Source of the DNA: Membranihabitans marinus
Lineage (GTDB): Bacteria > Bacteroidota > Bacteroidia > Chitinophagales > Saprospiraceae
NCBI RefSeq assembly: GCF_021729155.1
Contig: NZ_JAJQYA010000021.1
Span: 41,882 to 87,377 of the forward strand
Reading direction: 5' to 3'
DNA: 45,496 bases
The position numbers were made by a program, and so were the translations under genes. Under the pieces are notes generated by a model. The model saw only the letters and a list, made by a program, of their open reading frames with translations. It did not search any database and was not told the origin of the DNA. Shown piece by piece: positions 9,401-18,188 of this stretch (its first letter is position 1; each line of letters begins with the position of its first letter).

Positions 9401-11275
9401 ATGAAAATTTTAAAATATAGTTTTAGCATTATTGCCCTGGCCGTCATTCTCAGTTGCAAGAGTTATCTAGATGTAGTCCCAGACAATGTAGCCACCTTAG
9501 ACAATGCCTTTGCCGATAGAGCCAGCACTCAAAAATTTTTAGCCACATGCTATTCCTACTTGCCCAATTTCGGAGACCCCTGGGTCAATCCCGGATTATT
9601 GGCCAGCGATGAGGTGTGGTTAAATGAAGAACAAGGAGATCCCGCAGCAAGTTTGCTGTCCAAAAATCTTCAGTCTACCATTGAGCCGCTAATTAATTAT
9701 TGGGATGGCCGTGAACGGGGAAAGCCATTATACCAGGGAATTAGAGATTGCAACATTTTTCTAGAAAACATTGATAGGCCCTACGATATTCAAGAAACGG
9801 AAAGAAAAAGATGGACGGCTGAAGTCAAGTTTTTAAAAGCCTATTATCACTTTTGGCTGTTTAAAAGTTATGGCCCCATCCCCATAGTGGATGAAAACCT
9901 TCCGATATACACCTCTACAGAAGGAATCAAGACCTATAGAGAGCCAGTAGATGATGTCGTAGAATATATAGTCAACCTCATTGATGAAGCCATTGTTGAT
10001 TTGCCAGAACAAATTCAATCCAGCACTACAGAATTGGGTAGGATCACTACTCCCATCGCTCTTTCTATCAAGGCGAGACTACTGATGACGGCTGCCAGTC
10101 CATTGTTCAATGGCAATACCGATTATTCCGCATTGGTAGATAATGAAGGCAGACAACTCTTCAACCCCGATTATTCTGCCGCCAAATGGGAACGAGCCGC
10201 AGCCGCAGTCAAAGAAGCTATCGACGCCTGTGAAGCTAATGGATTTAGATTGGTAACCGAATACGAAACCAATTCCGACTTAAACGACACCATTAAGCAA
10301 GAATTAATGCTGCGTTCCATTATTTCCAAACGAGAATCCGAAGAAGTGATTTGGGGATCTACCCATTTCACCTTTTCATATACCTACCAGCGCATGGCCC
10401 AGCCACTATTGGTATCGGTACAATCTGCCAATCCCGTATCTCAATTCTACGCCGCCACATTGAGAATGGCGGAATTATTTTATTCAAAAAATGGACTGCC
10501 CATTGAAGAAGATCTCGAATACGAATACGACAAACGATTTGAATTTCAAAGAGCGACCAGCGCTGATGCCGACTATGTAGAACCCGGTCAATCAACGGTT
10601 AAACTACACTTTAACCGTGAGGCGAGATTCTACGCCGGAGTATCATTCGACAGAGGAGCATATGTGCTAGATCCAACCTATCGATACGTCCAAGTAAGGG
10701 CTGGAGAACTGGCCACCAAAAGAAATAGTGGAGAATTTTCAGGCACGGGATATTTTGTAAAAAAATTGGTCGATGCCAAAAACAATTTCAATGGAGAATC
10801 ATATGCCATCAACTACTCCTACCCTTTTCCCATTATACGATTGGGCGACCTGTACTTGCTCTATGCCGAAGCATTAAACGAAATCAAATCCAGTCCCGAT
10901 CAAGAAGTATATGAATACATAGACAAAATCCGAGAAAGAGCGGGGTTAGGCAAGGTAGTAGAAACATGGTCGGCATACTCGAGGACACCGGACAAACCAC
11001 TTACCCAAACCGGGATGAGGGAAATCATCCAGCGAGAGCGACTCATCGAATTGGCCTTCGAAGGCCAGCGTTTTTGGGACATTCGCAGATGGAAAACCGC
11101 CACTGATATTTTATCACAACCCATCAGAGGGTGGAATATTAACGGTCCTGGTCTAGAATTTTATCAAATAAAGACCTTGTGGAATAGTCAATTTGAACCC
11201 AAAAACTACCTATGGCCCATCCGCGAAACCGAAATTATTAACAATCCAAACCTCGTTCAAAATCCAGGTTGGTAA
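9401..11275 (+). CDS. SusD/RagB-family surface nutrient-binding lipoprotein
   Basis: The outer-membrane lipoprotein lid of the SusCD complex, which captures substrate at the cell surface. I start it at ATG 9401, giving a clean signal peptide with the lipobox ILSC (Cys19); the TTG at 9383 would add six residues before the signal. The family pattern is present: an early KSYLDVVPDN segment, the TPR-like region with WTAEVKFLKAYYHFWLFKSYG, and the C-terminal RERLIELAFEGQRFWDIRRW that is diagnostic of SusD/RagB. About 624 residues, full length. It lies directly after SusC and before two lipoproteins with discoidin-like domains, supporting one glycan-uptake operon. Confidence 0.95.
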   Translation: MKILKYSFSIIALAVILSCKSYLDVVPDNVATLDNAFADRASTQKFLATCYSYLPNFGDPWVNPGLLASDEVWLNEEQGDPAASLLSKNLQSTIEPLINYWDGRERGKPLYQGIRDCNIFLENIDRPYDIQETERKRWTAEVKFLKAYYHFWLFKSYGPIPIVDENLPIYTSTEGIKTYREPVDDVVEYIVNLIDEAIVDLPEQIQSSTTELGRITTPIALSIKARLLMTAASPLFNGNTDYSALVDNEGRQLFNPDYSAAKWERAAAAVKEAIDACEANGFRLVTEYETNSDLNDTIKQELMLRSIISKRESEEVIWGSTHFTFSYTYQRMAQPLLVSVQSANPVSQFYAATLRMAELFYSKNGLPIEEDLEYEYDKRFEFQRATSADADYVEPGQSTVKLHFNREARFYAGVSFDRGAYVLDPTYRYVQVRAGELATKRNSGEFSGTGYFVKKLVDAKNNFNGESYAINYSYPFPIIRLGDLYLLYAEALNEIKSSPDQEVYEYIDKIRERAGLGKVVETWSAYSRTPDKPLTQTGMREIIQRERLIELAFEGQRFWDIRRWKTATDILSQPIRGWNINGPGLEFYQIKTLWNSQFEPKNYLWPIRETEIINNPNLVQNPGW

Positions 11276-11294
11276 ACCATTAAAAAATATTAAA

Positions 11295-12452
11295 ATGAAT
11301 ATTTCAAGAATCATCTATCTCTCATTCATCTTAATTTCAATACATGGTTGTAAAGAAATTGAAAAGGAAGCAATACACAAGAACAATGGAGCCCCAGATC
11401 CTGTATCTGGGGTAGAAGTTGAAAACATTCCTGGAGGGGGCTATATTACCTACGACCTCCCAACTATTCCGGATTTGCTATATGTCAAGGGCAGCTACAC
11501 TTTAAAAGACGGCAAAGTGGCTGAACAGCGAAGTTCATTGTACAACGACACTTTAAAAATCTTGGGCTTTGGAGATACCGATGCCAAGGAGGTTACCATT
11601 ACTACCGTCAATCGAAGCAATATTGAAAGTCAACCGGTATCGGCCACCATTCATCCAGAAGAACCGCCAGTACACTCTACTTTCAAAACTGTGAAAATGA
11701 TACCAGACTTTGGAGGTGTTCAGTACAGTTGGCAAAATGAAACCAATGCCTCCTTGGCCTTTATATTATTGGCCAGAGACTCTACCGGCAATCTCCTACC
11801 CTATGAAACCGTGTACAGTGCTATCGATTCTGGAGTATTTACTTTGCGCGGATTTCCCCCTGTAGAAAACGATTTTGGCATTATAGTACGCGACCGGTGG
11901 GACAATTATTCTGACACCTTGATTATGTCCATCACTCCCTTGTTTGAAGAAGCACTAAACAAAAGAGAATTTAATAAAATCATCTTAGAAGGAGATCACG
12001 AAATGGATGCTTGGGGTGCGAGATACGAGCACGGTTATGACGACAACATTGAAACCTTTAATCACACATGGGCAGGTACTGGATGGCCGCAAATGTGGAC
12101 CCTTGACTTGGGTAGTTCAACCAAGCTATCCCGAGCCAATATTGTGCAGAGACGAAACTATTTTTATTCTCATGGCAATCCAAGACAATTGGAAATTTGG
12201 GGAACAAATACCGAACCCGTTGATGGCAGTTTCGATGGATGGACGAAACTATGTGATTGTGAAGCCAGTAGACCCACTCTTCAAGGCGGGACACCGGATG
12301 AAGACCAAATACATTATGACAATGGCGATAATTACAATTTTAAATTAACCGACCCAGCTGTGAGATACGTCAGATTTGTTGTAAAACAAACATGGGGCAA
12401 TACAGGATTTATACATTTTGGTGAAGTGTCATTTTGGGGACAAAAACAATAA
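11295..12452 (+). CDS. Surface lipoprotein with DUF4959-DUF5126-DUF5000-like domains
   Basis: I place the start at ATG 11295, just after the SusD stop; the longer in-frame TTG opening at 11193 would overlap SusD and bury the signal peptide. The protein begins with a lipoprotein signal (lipobox IHGC, Cys19). It then shows two beta-sandwich segments resembling DUF4959 (about 30-120) and DUF5126 (about 125-225), and a galactose-binding/discoidin-like C-terminus (about 235-385, with WTLDLGSSTKLSRANIVQRR and VRYVRFVVKQTWG) resembling DUF5000. This order is common in Bacteroidota glycan-utilisation loci, from memory. It probably sits on the cell surface and helps bind the SusCD substrate; the ligand is unknown. 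Confidence 0.85.
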   Translation: MNISRIIYLSFILISIHGCKEIEKEAIHKNNGAPDPVSGVEVENIPGGGYITYDLPTIPDLLYVKGSYTLKDGKVAEQRSSLYNDTLKILGFGDTDAKEVTITTVNRSNIESQPVSATIHPEEPPVHSTFKTVKMIPDFGGVQYSWQNETNASLAFILLARDSTGNLLPYETVYSAIDSGVFTLRGFPPVENDFGIIVRDRWDNYSDTLIMSITPLFEEALNKREFNKIILEGDHEMDAWGARYEHGYDDNIETFNHTWAGTGWPQMWTLDLGSSTKLSRANIVQRRNYFYSHGNPRQLEIWGTNTEPVDGSFDGWTKLCDCEASRPTLQGGTPDEDQIHYDNGDNYNFKLTDPAVRYVRFVVKQTWGNTGFIHFGEVSFWGQKQ

Positions 12453-12458
12453 AAAAAC

Positions 12459-13613
12459 ATGAAAGGAATAATGAATTATATCAAATATATAGCAGCACTC
12501 CTATTAATGGTGGAGACCTCATGCACAGACATCAATCAATTTCACGAAAAATATACGGAACCCGGTGAAATCATCTACACATCCAAACCCGTAGGGAAGA
12601 TTGTTCCAGGGCGAAATAGAGTCCAATTAAAGACCTATTATCCATCACCAAGTAGCGCAGTAGAAACCGTTGTCGAATGGAACCAAGGAGAAAATCAATC
12701 CAAACTCCAAGTGAATCCAGTCGGTAGATTGGACTCATCAATCATTATTATTGAAAATTTAGAAGAAAAATCCTACTTTTTTGATGTGCGCAACATGGAT
12801 GCCTTCGGCAATCAATCCATAGTAGTTCAAATGACCGGTACGGCCTATGGTGAAAAGTACGAAAAATCCCTTAACAACAAATTGCTGACCAACACCAGTT
12901 TGGGCGACAAAGACAGCTTGATATTAGAATGGGGATCTGCAGGCAATGGAGGGATATTATTGGAATTAAATTATGTAGACCGTGCGGATGCCAACCAAAA
13001 AATCTTATTGCCATCGAGTACCGGTAGTTATACCATTGGTGACTGGCAGCCGGGATCAAAAGCTTACTACAGAACCTATTATCTTCCTGCTCCACTAGCC
13101 TTAGACACTTTCTATAGCCTTTACGACACCTTAGACTTGCCCATTCCCATTCAATCTATACTGTTGGACAACAAAGAGGAATGGTCAATTATCGACTTTG
13201 ACACCGAAGAACCCGCAGAAGGCAATGCCAGCTACCCAGACAATGGTAAAGCCCTATCAGCTATAGACAATAATTTGGAAACCTTCTGGCATACCCAATG
13301 GTCGGGAGGAAGTCCGGGCTATCCCCATCATATCACTGTCGATCTCGGGAATCAATACGACATAACCGGCATCATGTCCCATCGACGCCGTGGAGATAGT
13401 AGGGGCCAAACGGTTATCCAAATATATACCAGTGAGGATGGTGAAAATTGGACGGACAATGGAATTTACGACATTTTAAATTCCACTGATGAAGGACAAA
13501 AAGTGGAATTTGAAAATCCCTCAACAGGTAGATATATAAGATATGTAGCTATGAATGGACCCAATTTCTTTGCCCTTCTGGCTGAACTCGATGTCTATGT
13601 GGTCGCGCCATAG
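12459..13613 (+). CDS. Surface lipoprotein with DUF4998-like N-terminus and F5/8 type C (discoidin) domain
   Basis: This 384-residue lipoprotein (ETSC lipobox, Cys22; the second Met at residue 5 is also a usable start) follows the previous gene after six bases. The N-terminal half (FHEKYTEPGEIIYTSKPVGK, then PGRNRVQLKTYYPSP) matches DUF4998-type proteins of SusCD loci. The C-terminal ~140 residues are a discoidin/F5-8C fold (AIDNNLETFWHTQW, HHITVDLGNQYDITGI, GRYIRYVAMNG), a carbohydrate-binding type of beta-sandwich. It is the last gene of the SusCD unit. No catalytic motif is seen; the role inferred is surface capture of a glycan. Confidence 0.85.
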   Translation: MKGIMNYIKYIAALLLMVETSCTDINQFHEKYTEPGEIIYTSKPVGKIVPGRNRVQLKTYYPSPSSAVETVVEWNQGENQSKLQVNPVGRLDSSIIIIENLEEKSYFFDVRNMDAFGNQSIVVQMTGTAYGEKYEKSLNNKLLTNTSLGDKDSLILEWGSAGNGGILLELNYVDRADANQKILLPSSTGSYTIGDWQPGSKAYYRTYYLPAPLALDTFYSLYDTLDLPIPIQSILLDNKEEWSIIDFDTEEPAEGNASYPDNGKALSAIDNNLETFWHTQWSGGSPGYPHHITVDLGNQYDITGIMSHRRRGDSRGQTVIQIYTSEDGENWTDNGIYDILNSTDEGQKVEFENPSTGRYIRYVAMNGPNFFALLAELDVYVVAP

Positions 13614-13746
13614 GAATATAAGATATACCCTGATGGATAGATTGATACATTGATAGACATATCCTGTGTTGTAAAATATCCTTCCTCGTTTCGCTTTTTT
13701 CAAAAGCATTTGGTAATTTGATGCCAACCAATATGTTTTGTAGACT

Positions 13747-14376
13747 ATGAAGCTAACGACGAAGGATATTTCTATTCAGTACCAAGACCAAAATTCAATT
13801 AAATACCCAGATATTGAGCTCAATTCTGGGGATAAGGTCTTATTAAAAGGCCCTTCTGGATGCGGAAAGTCCTCACTACTTTACGCATTATCCAATATCA
13901 TCCCCGTCCACCGAGGTCAAGTCTTGCTAGATGGAAATGATATTTCAAACCTCAGCATAAAGGATAAAGACAGTTTCAGAAGCCAGCATTTTGGCCTTAT
14001 TTTTCAAGAGCCGCGTTTCCTATACGCCTTGACTGTTTATGAGAACATTGAGTTGGCGGCAACCTATCAGTCTAAAATGAGTAAAAAAGAGATTATGGAC
14101 CTAGTCCAATCTTTAAATCTAACCGGTATTGCCCATAAAAAAATAGGTCATATCAGCACTGGAGAACGTCAACGAACAGCAATAGCTCGGACTCTGGTTC
14201 AGCGTCCGACCTTTATCTTAGCCGATGAACCTACTTCCGCTCTAGATGACAGGCACTGTAACGATGTGATAGAATTGTTGATTCACACATCGGCAGCCAT
14301 TAATGCTGGACTCATAGTCGCCAGTCACGATCATCGATTAGATCCCTATTTCCCATCAACCATCCAATTGATATGA
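13747..14376 (+). CDS. ABC transporter ATP-binding protein (LolD/MacB type)
   Basis: A 209-residue ATPase with Walker A (GPSGCGKSS, residues 35-43), Q-loop region (FGLIFQEPRF), ABC signature variant STGERQRTAIART, Walker B (FILADEPTSALDD) and the switch histidine in VASHDHR. The signature starts STGE rather than LSGGE, which is tolerated in this group. It overlaps the following permease by four bases (ATGA), so the two are translationally coupled and form one transporter. This ATPase type usually serves lipoprotein release or MacB-like mechanotransmission, not solute import. It lies 133 bases after the glycan locus and is probably a separate unit. Confidence 0.9.
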   Translation: MKLTTKDISIQYQDQNSIKYPDIELNSGDKVLLKGPSGCGKSSLLYALSNIIPVHRGQVLLDGNDISNLSIKDKDSFRSQHFGLIFQEPRFLYALTVYENIELAATYQSKMSKKEIMDLVQSLNLTGIAHKKIGHISTGERQRTAIARTLVQRPTFILADEPTSALDDRHCNDVIELLIHTSAAINAGLIVASHDHRLDPYFPSTIQLI

Positions 14377-15635
14377 AGTCATTATATATCGCTTTAAAAA
14401 ACAGTATTCATCGTCCGTTGGGTCCTATCCTTTCGACCCTCTTGATTGGCTTGAGCGTTGCATTGTTGGTGTTTAGCCTGCGCTTGCAAAACAAAGTAGA
14501 ACATCGCTTCTCAGAAAATCTAGCCGGCATCCAAATGATCCTAAGTGCCAAGGGAAGTCCGCTCCAATCTGTGTTGTGCAATCTATTTCACATAGATAAT
14601 CCAACAGGAAATATTAGCATTCAAGATGCCCAACCCTATTTGCGCCCTAACCATCCCTATATTCAAACCGCCATTCCCATCTCCCTTGGAGACAATTACC
14701 AAGGATACCGAATTGTAGGCTGTACTGAAGCTTTTTTCAACCATTATGGATTGAACCTGGCTTCTGGACAAGAGTTAACCGAAAACAACAGTGTAGTGAT
14801 CGGCAGTACGGTAGCCAAGGAATTGTCGTTGAAGATTGGCGACACCTTTCACAGTGGACACGGCATACGCGACATAGGAATGGAACACGAAGATGGTGGC
14901 CCACTAAAGGTAGTAGGTATTCTACAACATAAAGGCAATATTACGGATCAACTCATATATACCTTGGCTTCTACAGTTTGGGCCCAGCACGAAGGCATTA
15001 CCAAAATAGATCATGGCATTGAAGGAGACTCTTTAAACCATGCAACCCCAACCATCCGAAGCAATGAAGATTTATTGACCCATGTAGATCGGGAAATAAC
15101 GGCGGTATTGTTGGTATTCAAAGGACATAATATGCAGGTATTAAATTTTGGTCGCCAGATCAATGCACGAACCACCATAATGGCGGCTGATCCAGCCATT
15201 GAAATCAATCGTCTCTATTTATGGATAGGCAGTGGAATGGATATCACCTATCTATTGGCAATGGCGATTTTTGCCATATCTATGATTAGTATTTTTATTT
15301 CACAATGGATGACGATCAAGGAAAGAATCTCAGATATGGCTATTATTCGGATCCTGGGCGGAGGACGAAGTACGGTTATCAAGATCATCCTCTTGGAATC
15401 TCTCATCATTGGAGGATTGGGCATTGGTTTGGGCTATCTGCTATCTGCCACCGCATTTATGACCATCAATCCTTGGTTAAGGGATCAATATCAGGTCCGA
15501 TTACCCATATTCTATTGGAATAAAGAAGAAATCTTGCTTTGTGTAACCATATTGTGTATATGTGTGACCGCGGTACTGATTCCGGCATGGCGATTATATC
15601 GCCTGCCTTTGGCTTCGGCATTGGAAACGAAGTAA
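14373..15635 (+). CDS. FtsX/MacB-type ABC transporter permease
   Basis: A 420-residue inner-membrane permease: one N-terminal transmembrane helix (about 17-37), a periplasmic MacB_PCD-like domain (about 40-285) and three C-terminal helices (about 290-412, with ISMISIFISQWMTIKERISD and the FtsX-like ILGGGRSTVIKIILLESLIIG). The stretch AKGSPLQSVLCNLFHIDNPTG closely resembles, from memory, a conserved sequence of permeases found beside metal-associated genes in proteobacteria; no such partner is present here. It partners with the preceding ATPase. The cargo is unknown: lipoprotein, peptide or envelope-stress function are all possible. Confidence 0.88.
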   Translation: MKSLYIALKNSIHRPLGPILSTLLIGLSVALLVFSLRLQNKVEHRFSENLAGIQMILSAKGSPLQSVLCNLFHIDNPTGNISIQDAQPYLRPNHPYIQTAIPISLGDNYQGYRIVGCTEAFFNHYGLNLASGQELTENNSVVIGSTVAKELSLKIGDTFHSGHGIRDIGMEHEDGGPLKVVGILQHKGNITDQLIYTLASTVWAQHEGITKIDHGIEGDSLNHATPTIRSNEDLLTHVDREITAVLLVFKGHNMQVLNFGRQINARTTIMAADPAIEINRLYLWIGSGMDITYLLAMAIFAISMISIFISQWMTIKERISDMAIIRILGGGRSTVIKIILLESLIIGGLGIGLGYLLSATAFMTINPWLRDQYQVRLPIFYWNKEEILLCVTILCICVTAVLIPAWRLYRLPLASALETK

Positions 15636-15649
15636 GGAACACTGTTACT

Positions 15650-15669
15650 AATGACTACACTCAGTCATT
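15650..15669. terminator. Hairpin downstream of the ABC permease gene
   Basis: Perfect 7-base arms AATGACT (15650-15656) and AGTCATT (15663-15669) with a six-base loop, starting 15 bases after the permease stop codon. No T-run follows, so it may be a weak terminator or part of a dispersed repeat (its right arm lies within a copy of the AATGACTGARTGTAG element on the minus strand). Confidence 0.35.
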
Positions 15670-15670
15670 G
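15655..15670 (-). repeat. Dispersed 15-base element AATGACTGARTGTAG, copy 1
   Basis: The minus strand reads CAATGACTGAGTGTAG. It matches the copy at 45430-45444 in 14 of 15 positions, and the first 12 bases resemble the copy at 44050-44061. All three copies lie in intergenic DNA. Confidence 0.4.
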
Positions 15671-15701
15671 GTTAACTGACAATGCCAGGTTACTGGACGA
15701 A

Positions 15702-15765
15702 ATTTGGATAAAGATTGAGATTGAGATTGAGATTGAGATTGAATAATGTCAATTTTTATCCAAAT
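15702..15765. repeat. Inverted repeat enclosing a hexamer tandem repeat (AGATTG x5)
   Basis: Five perfect copies of AGATTG occupy 15712-15741. They are flanked by perfect 11-base inverted arms, ATTTGGATAAA (15702-15712) and TTTATCCAAAT (15755-15765), so the tandem array lies in the loop of a potential stem. A hexamer array can change length by slippage without coding consequence here, as the region is intergenic. It lies between the ABC permease gene and a small membrane-protein gene. Confidence 0.75.
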
Positions 15766-16022
15766 CTTCTATTTTTTCTTTTATCGTATATTTTTTTCGA
15801 TTTATACTTCACCAATTTAATGATACTGCCTTTAGAGCAATTTCACTACAATAACAACATATACACGTAATAATAAATAACAAAATCCTTTAATGCTAAA
15901 TTTTTAACATAAAAAAAGAAACATTTGATACAATAAATGTGTAAGTATCTGAAAATAAATGTTGTAAAATCGAAAATGGAATGATATTTGCTTTACATCA
16001 GACAGCTATACCTAATATCGAT

Positions 16023-16391
16023 ATGAAGCCTTTGTATAAAAAAAACAAATTTCATTTTTGGACTGTATTGACATTATTGTTAATGATGAGTTTGGTGGGA
16101 TCTTTTCAGGAAGAAACCACGGTTTGGTACTTGCTTTTTGGCATACTGGCTCTTAACGCCGTTTTATCAATCTTCCATCGGGGCATTAAAATGGTCTCTT
16201 GGATCATTATTACAGTTTGTGCTTTTGGCATCGTAATGTGTCTACCTGTCTTTGCGGATTGGATACTTTCAGGCATGCCCTCATTTGAAGAGGTCGATCA
16301 ACACATCGTCTACAAAACTCGCTTCTTTTCCTTTCTCAATTTTAGCCTATGCAGTGTTCTGGGGTTGGGACAGGTAAAATCAACAAATTAA
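16023..16391 (+). CDS. Small hydrophobic membrane protein of unknown function
   Basis: Not recognised. I prefer the ATG at 16023, because it gives a basic N-terminus (MKPLYKKNKF) directly before the first membrane helix; an in-frame ATG at 15981 would add 14 residues. The protein has about three hydrophobic segments (WTVLTLLLMMSLVG, VWYLLFGILALNAVLS, MVSWIIITVCAFGIVMCL) and a short soluble tail containing EEVDQHIVYKTRFFSF. It converges on the EamA gene, whose stop lies 41 bases away. The coherent topology supports a real gene; no function can be offered. Confidence 0.6.
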   Translation: MKPLYKKNKFHFWTVLTLLLMMSLVGSFQEETTVWYLLFGILALNAVLSIFHRGIKMVSWIIITVCAFGIVMCLPVFADWILSGMPSFEEVDQHIVYKTRFFSFLNFSLCSVLGLGQVKSTN

Positions 16392-16432
16392 TCGTACTCT
16401 TTCACCGACCAGTCACAAAATACACCTCAACC

Positions 16433-17335
16433 TTATTTTTTCCTAGCCAAAATAACAATAGTGGTAATAATACAGGCCGCTCCCAGATAATCCACTAAAA
16501 TAAAGGGCACTCCCATCACCAAAACAGCCAATATAGTGGCCGATAACGGCTGCACCGTCGCCAATAGTGAGGAAATCTCAGCCCCTATCATATGAATGGC
16601 ATTTAAATATAAATAAAATGCAATTAAACTGCCAAAGACCAGAATAAAACCTGTGGCCATAAAAGTACTCAGATCCCATATACCTGACACAGCCCAAGGA
16701 GGAGTCATCAAACAACTTATGGTCAGTCCTCCGATAAACATAGCCCAGCCCAAAACGATGGTCGATTCAAATTTTCGAAGCAGGGATATTGGAAAAATGG
16801 AGTTAAAGGACAAGGCCATGGCTCCTCCCAAGCCCCAAAACAAGGCTGGCTTTGAAATAGACAGTTTACTAATATCTCCGTGGGTCACCAATAGAAAAGT
16901 ACCTAAAACGGCCAAAACTATAGCGATCCTTTCTCTACCGGCTGGCCATCGACGTCTTCTCAATGCATAATAACTGGCGATTAATACCGGCCCTAAGTAT
17001 TGCAATACCGTAGCTGTCGCAGCATTGGATGCTTGAATGGCAGTAAAATACATAAATTGAACTCCCATCATCCCGCAGATACCAAAGGCAAAAACCTGGA
17101 TGGTATCCATCCTCGTTTTAAATATATCAAAAACAGCTTTGCCATGAGTAATACTAGAATACAATATCAACATAGTGCCAGAAAACAGGAGTCGAGCGCT
17201 GACCAACCAACGAGGTTCTATTTCTCTATATTGAAACAAAAACTGAGCGCAGATGGCAGAAACTCCCCATAGGACACCGGCAACCACTGCATAGATAATG
17301 CCCTTGGTTAAAACTTGTTTTTGGTTGATTTGCAT
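16433..17335 (-). CDS. EamA/DMT-superfamily transporter
   Basis: A 300-residue protein with ten hydrophobic helices in two EamA repeats, the drug/metabolite transporter layout (first repeat opening GIIYAVVAGVLWGVSAICAQ; second opening ALFWGLGGAMALSFNSIFPI; FGSLIAFYLYLNAIHMIGAE near the end). Such carriers usually export amino acids or related metabolites across the inner membrane. A Lrp/AsnC-family gene lies 300 bases upstream on the same strand, a frequent pairing for amino-acid exporters, so this may be its target. Starts at ATG with a -7 box upstream. Substrate unknown. Confidence 0.9.
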   Translation of the reverse strand: MQINQKQVLTKGIIYAVVAGVLWGVSAICAQFLFQYREIEPRWLVSARLLFSGTMLILYSSITHGKAVFDIFKTRMDTIQVFAFGICGMMGVQFMYFTAIQASNAATATVLQYLGPVLIASYYALRRRRWPAGRERIAIVLAVLGTFLLVTHGDISKLSISKPALFWGLGGAMALSFNSIFPISLLRKFESTIVLGWAMFIGGLTISCLMTPPWAVSGIWDLSTFMATGFILVFGSLIAFYLYLNAIHMIGAEISSLLATVQPLSATILAVLVMGVPFILVDYLGAACIITTIVILARKK

Positions 17336-17635
17336 AAATTTTTCTTCTCGCCTTTACACCTATAAAGACCGATGTGCAAATGTAAATCCTTTTGCCAAAT
17401 ATTATCTGACCTTTACTAGAGTTTTCCCAATATCCATAAAATTTCACCCTAAATAATTCTCTTCAGCCCTTTATTCTATGTTATTCATCATCCATAAAAT
17501 TCCAGAAATATAAGATATAAATAAGGAAATTGATAAAACGACTCGAGATTCACCTACTCGACCTAAGATTGTGAGAAGACCAGGTCAACTACCCAAACAC
17601 AAGGATGGAAATCTCGGAGAAAAAAAAAGGTCTAA
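17336..17635. other. 300-base gap between the Lrp-type regulator and EamA gene
   Basis: Contains the -7 box of the EamA gene near its left end. No ORF, RNA gene or strong hairpin is seen. Operator sites for the Lrp-type regulator would be expected here, but no symmetrical site stands out by eye. Confidence 0.45.
17377..17384 (-). promoter_or_regulatory. Candidate -7 promoter box for the EamA transporter gene
   Basis: The minus strand reads TACATTTG, a full TAnnTTTG match, 41 bases upstream of the ATG. A TTTG occurs upstream but closer than the usual ~20-base spacing. Confidence 0.45.
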
Positions 17636-18094
17636 TTATAAATCGATCTCCGTCGTTCGCTTTCGAGTCGACAGTGCAAACTGAGTTTTCACCTTGCCCA
17701 AATTTTCAATATTAGACAGCTTATTGAGGATAAAATCGTTGAACTGATCCATATCCTTAACCAAAATTTTCAATAAAAAATCGGAATCCCCCGTGGTGTG
17801 ATAGCATTCCATGACTTCTGGAAATACGGTAATTCTATCGACAAATGCCGTCACCTCTTTGAGATTGTGTTGACTGAGAGAAATCTGGACAAATGCCACC
17901 ATCTTATAGCCCAATAGGTCGGCATTGAGCAAGGCCACATATTTGTCAATAAGACCATTTTTTTCCAATCGCTTAATCCGTTCAAAGATGGGAGTGGCAG
18001 ACAAGGTCAATACAGCGGCCATTTCCTTAATGGTAATCCGTGCATTCTTTTGGAGCATGTCCATAATCTGACGATCAAATTCATCCAATTTCAT
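17636..18094 (-). CDS. Lrp/AsnC-family transcriptional regulator
   Basis: A 152-residue regulator with an N-terminal winged helix-turn-helix (LDEFDRQIMDMLQKNARITI, then ATPIFERIKRLEKNGLI) and a C-terminal RAM/AsnC ligand domain (about 65-145, with ECYHTTGDSDFLLKILVKDM, the conserved G-D-x-D loop of the amino-acid-binding interface). Family members sense amino acids and form octamers. The gene lies upstream of the EamA transporter on the same strand and is divergent from mnmG, sharing a 154-base intergenic region. The natural inference is control of itself and of the transporter. Confidence 0.93.
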   Translation of the reverse strand: MKLDEFDRQIMDMLQKNARITIKEMAAVLTLSATPIFERIKRLEKNGLIDKYVALLNADLLGYKMVAFVQISLSQHNLKEVTAFVDRITVFPEVMECYHTTGDSDFLLKILVKDMDQFNDFILNKLSNIENLGKVKTQFALSTRKRTTEIDL

Positions 18095-18188
18095 AGGGTA
18101 AAGATAAAAAAGAAGTTGTAATCCAACCTCAGCTATTCACAAAACAAAAGTAAAATTATCCCCCATTATTCGGGAAATTGAAAAATAA

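Larger units (their letters stand above)
15636..15980. other. Intergenic region with hairpins and repeat array
   Basis: This gap of about 345 bases carries the hairpin and AGATTG array described separately, followed by roughly 200 bases of AT-rich sequence without recognisable elements. It presumably contains the promoter of the membrane-protein gene at 16023, but no TAnnTTTG box can be matched. Confidence 0.5.

Noticed and set aside
11193-11294. N-terminal extension of the first discoidin-like lipoprotein into the SusD gene
   Set aside because: It would overlap SusD by 83 bases and put 34 residues before a perfect lipoprotein signal peptide.
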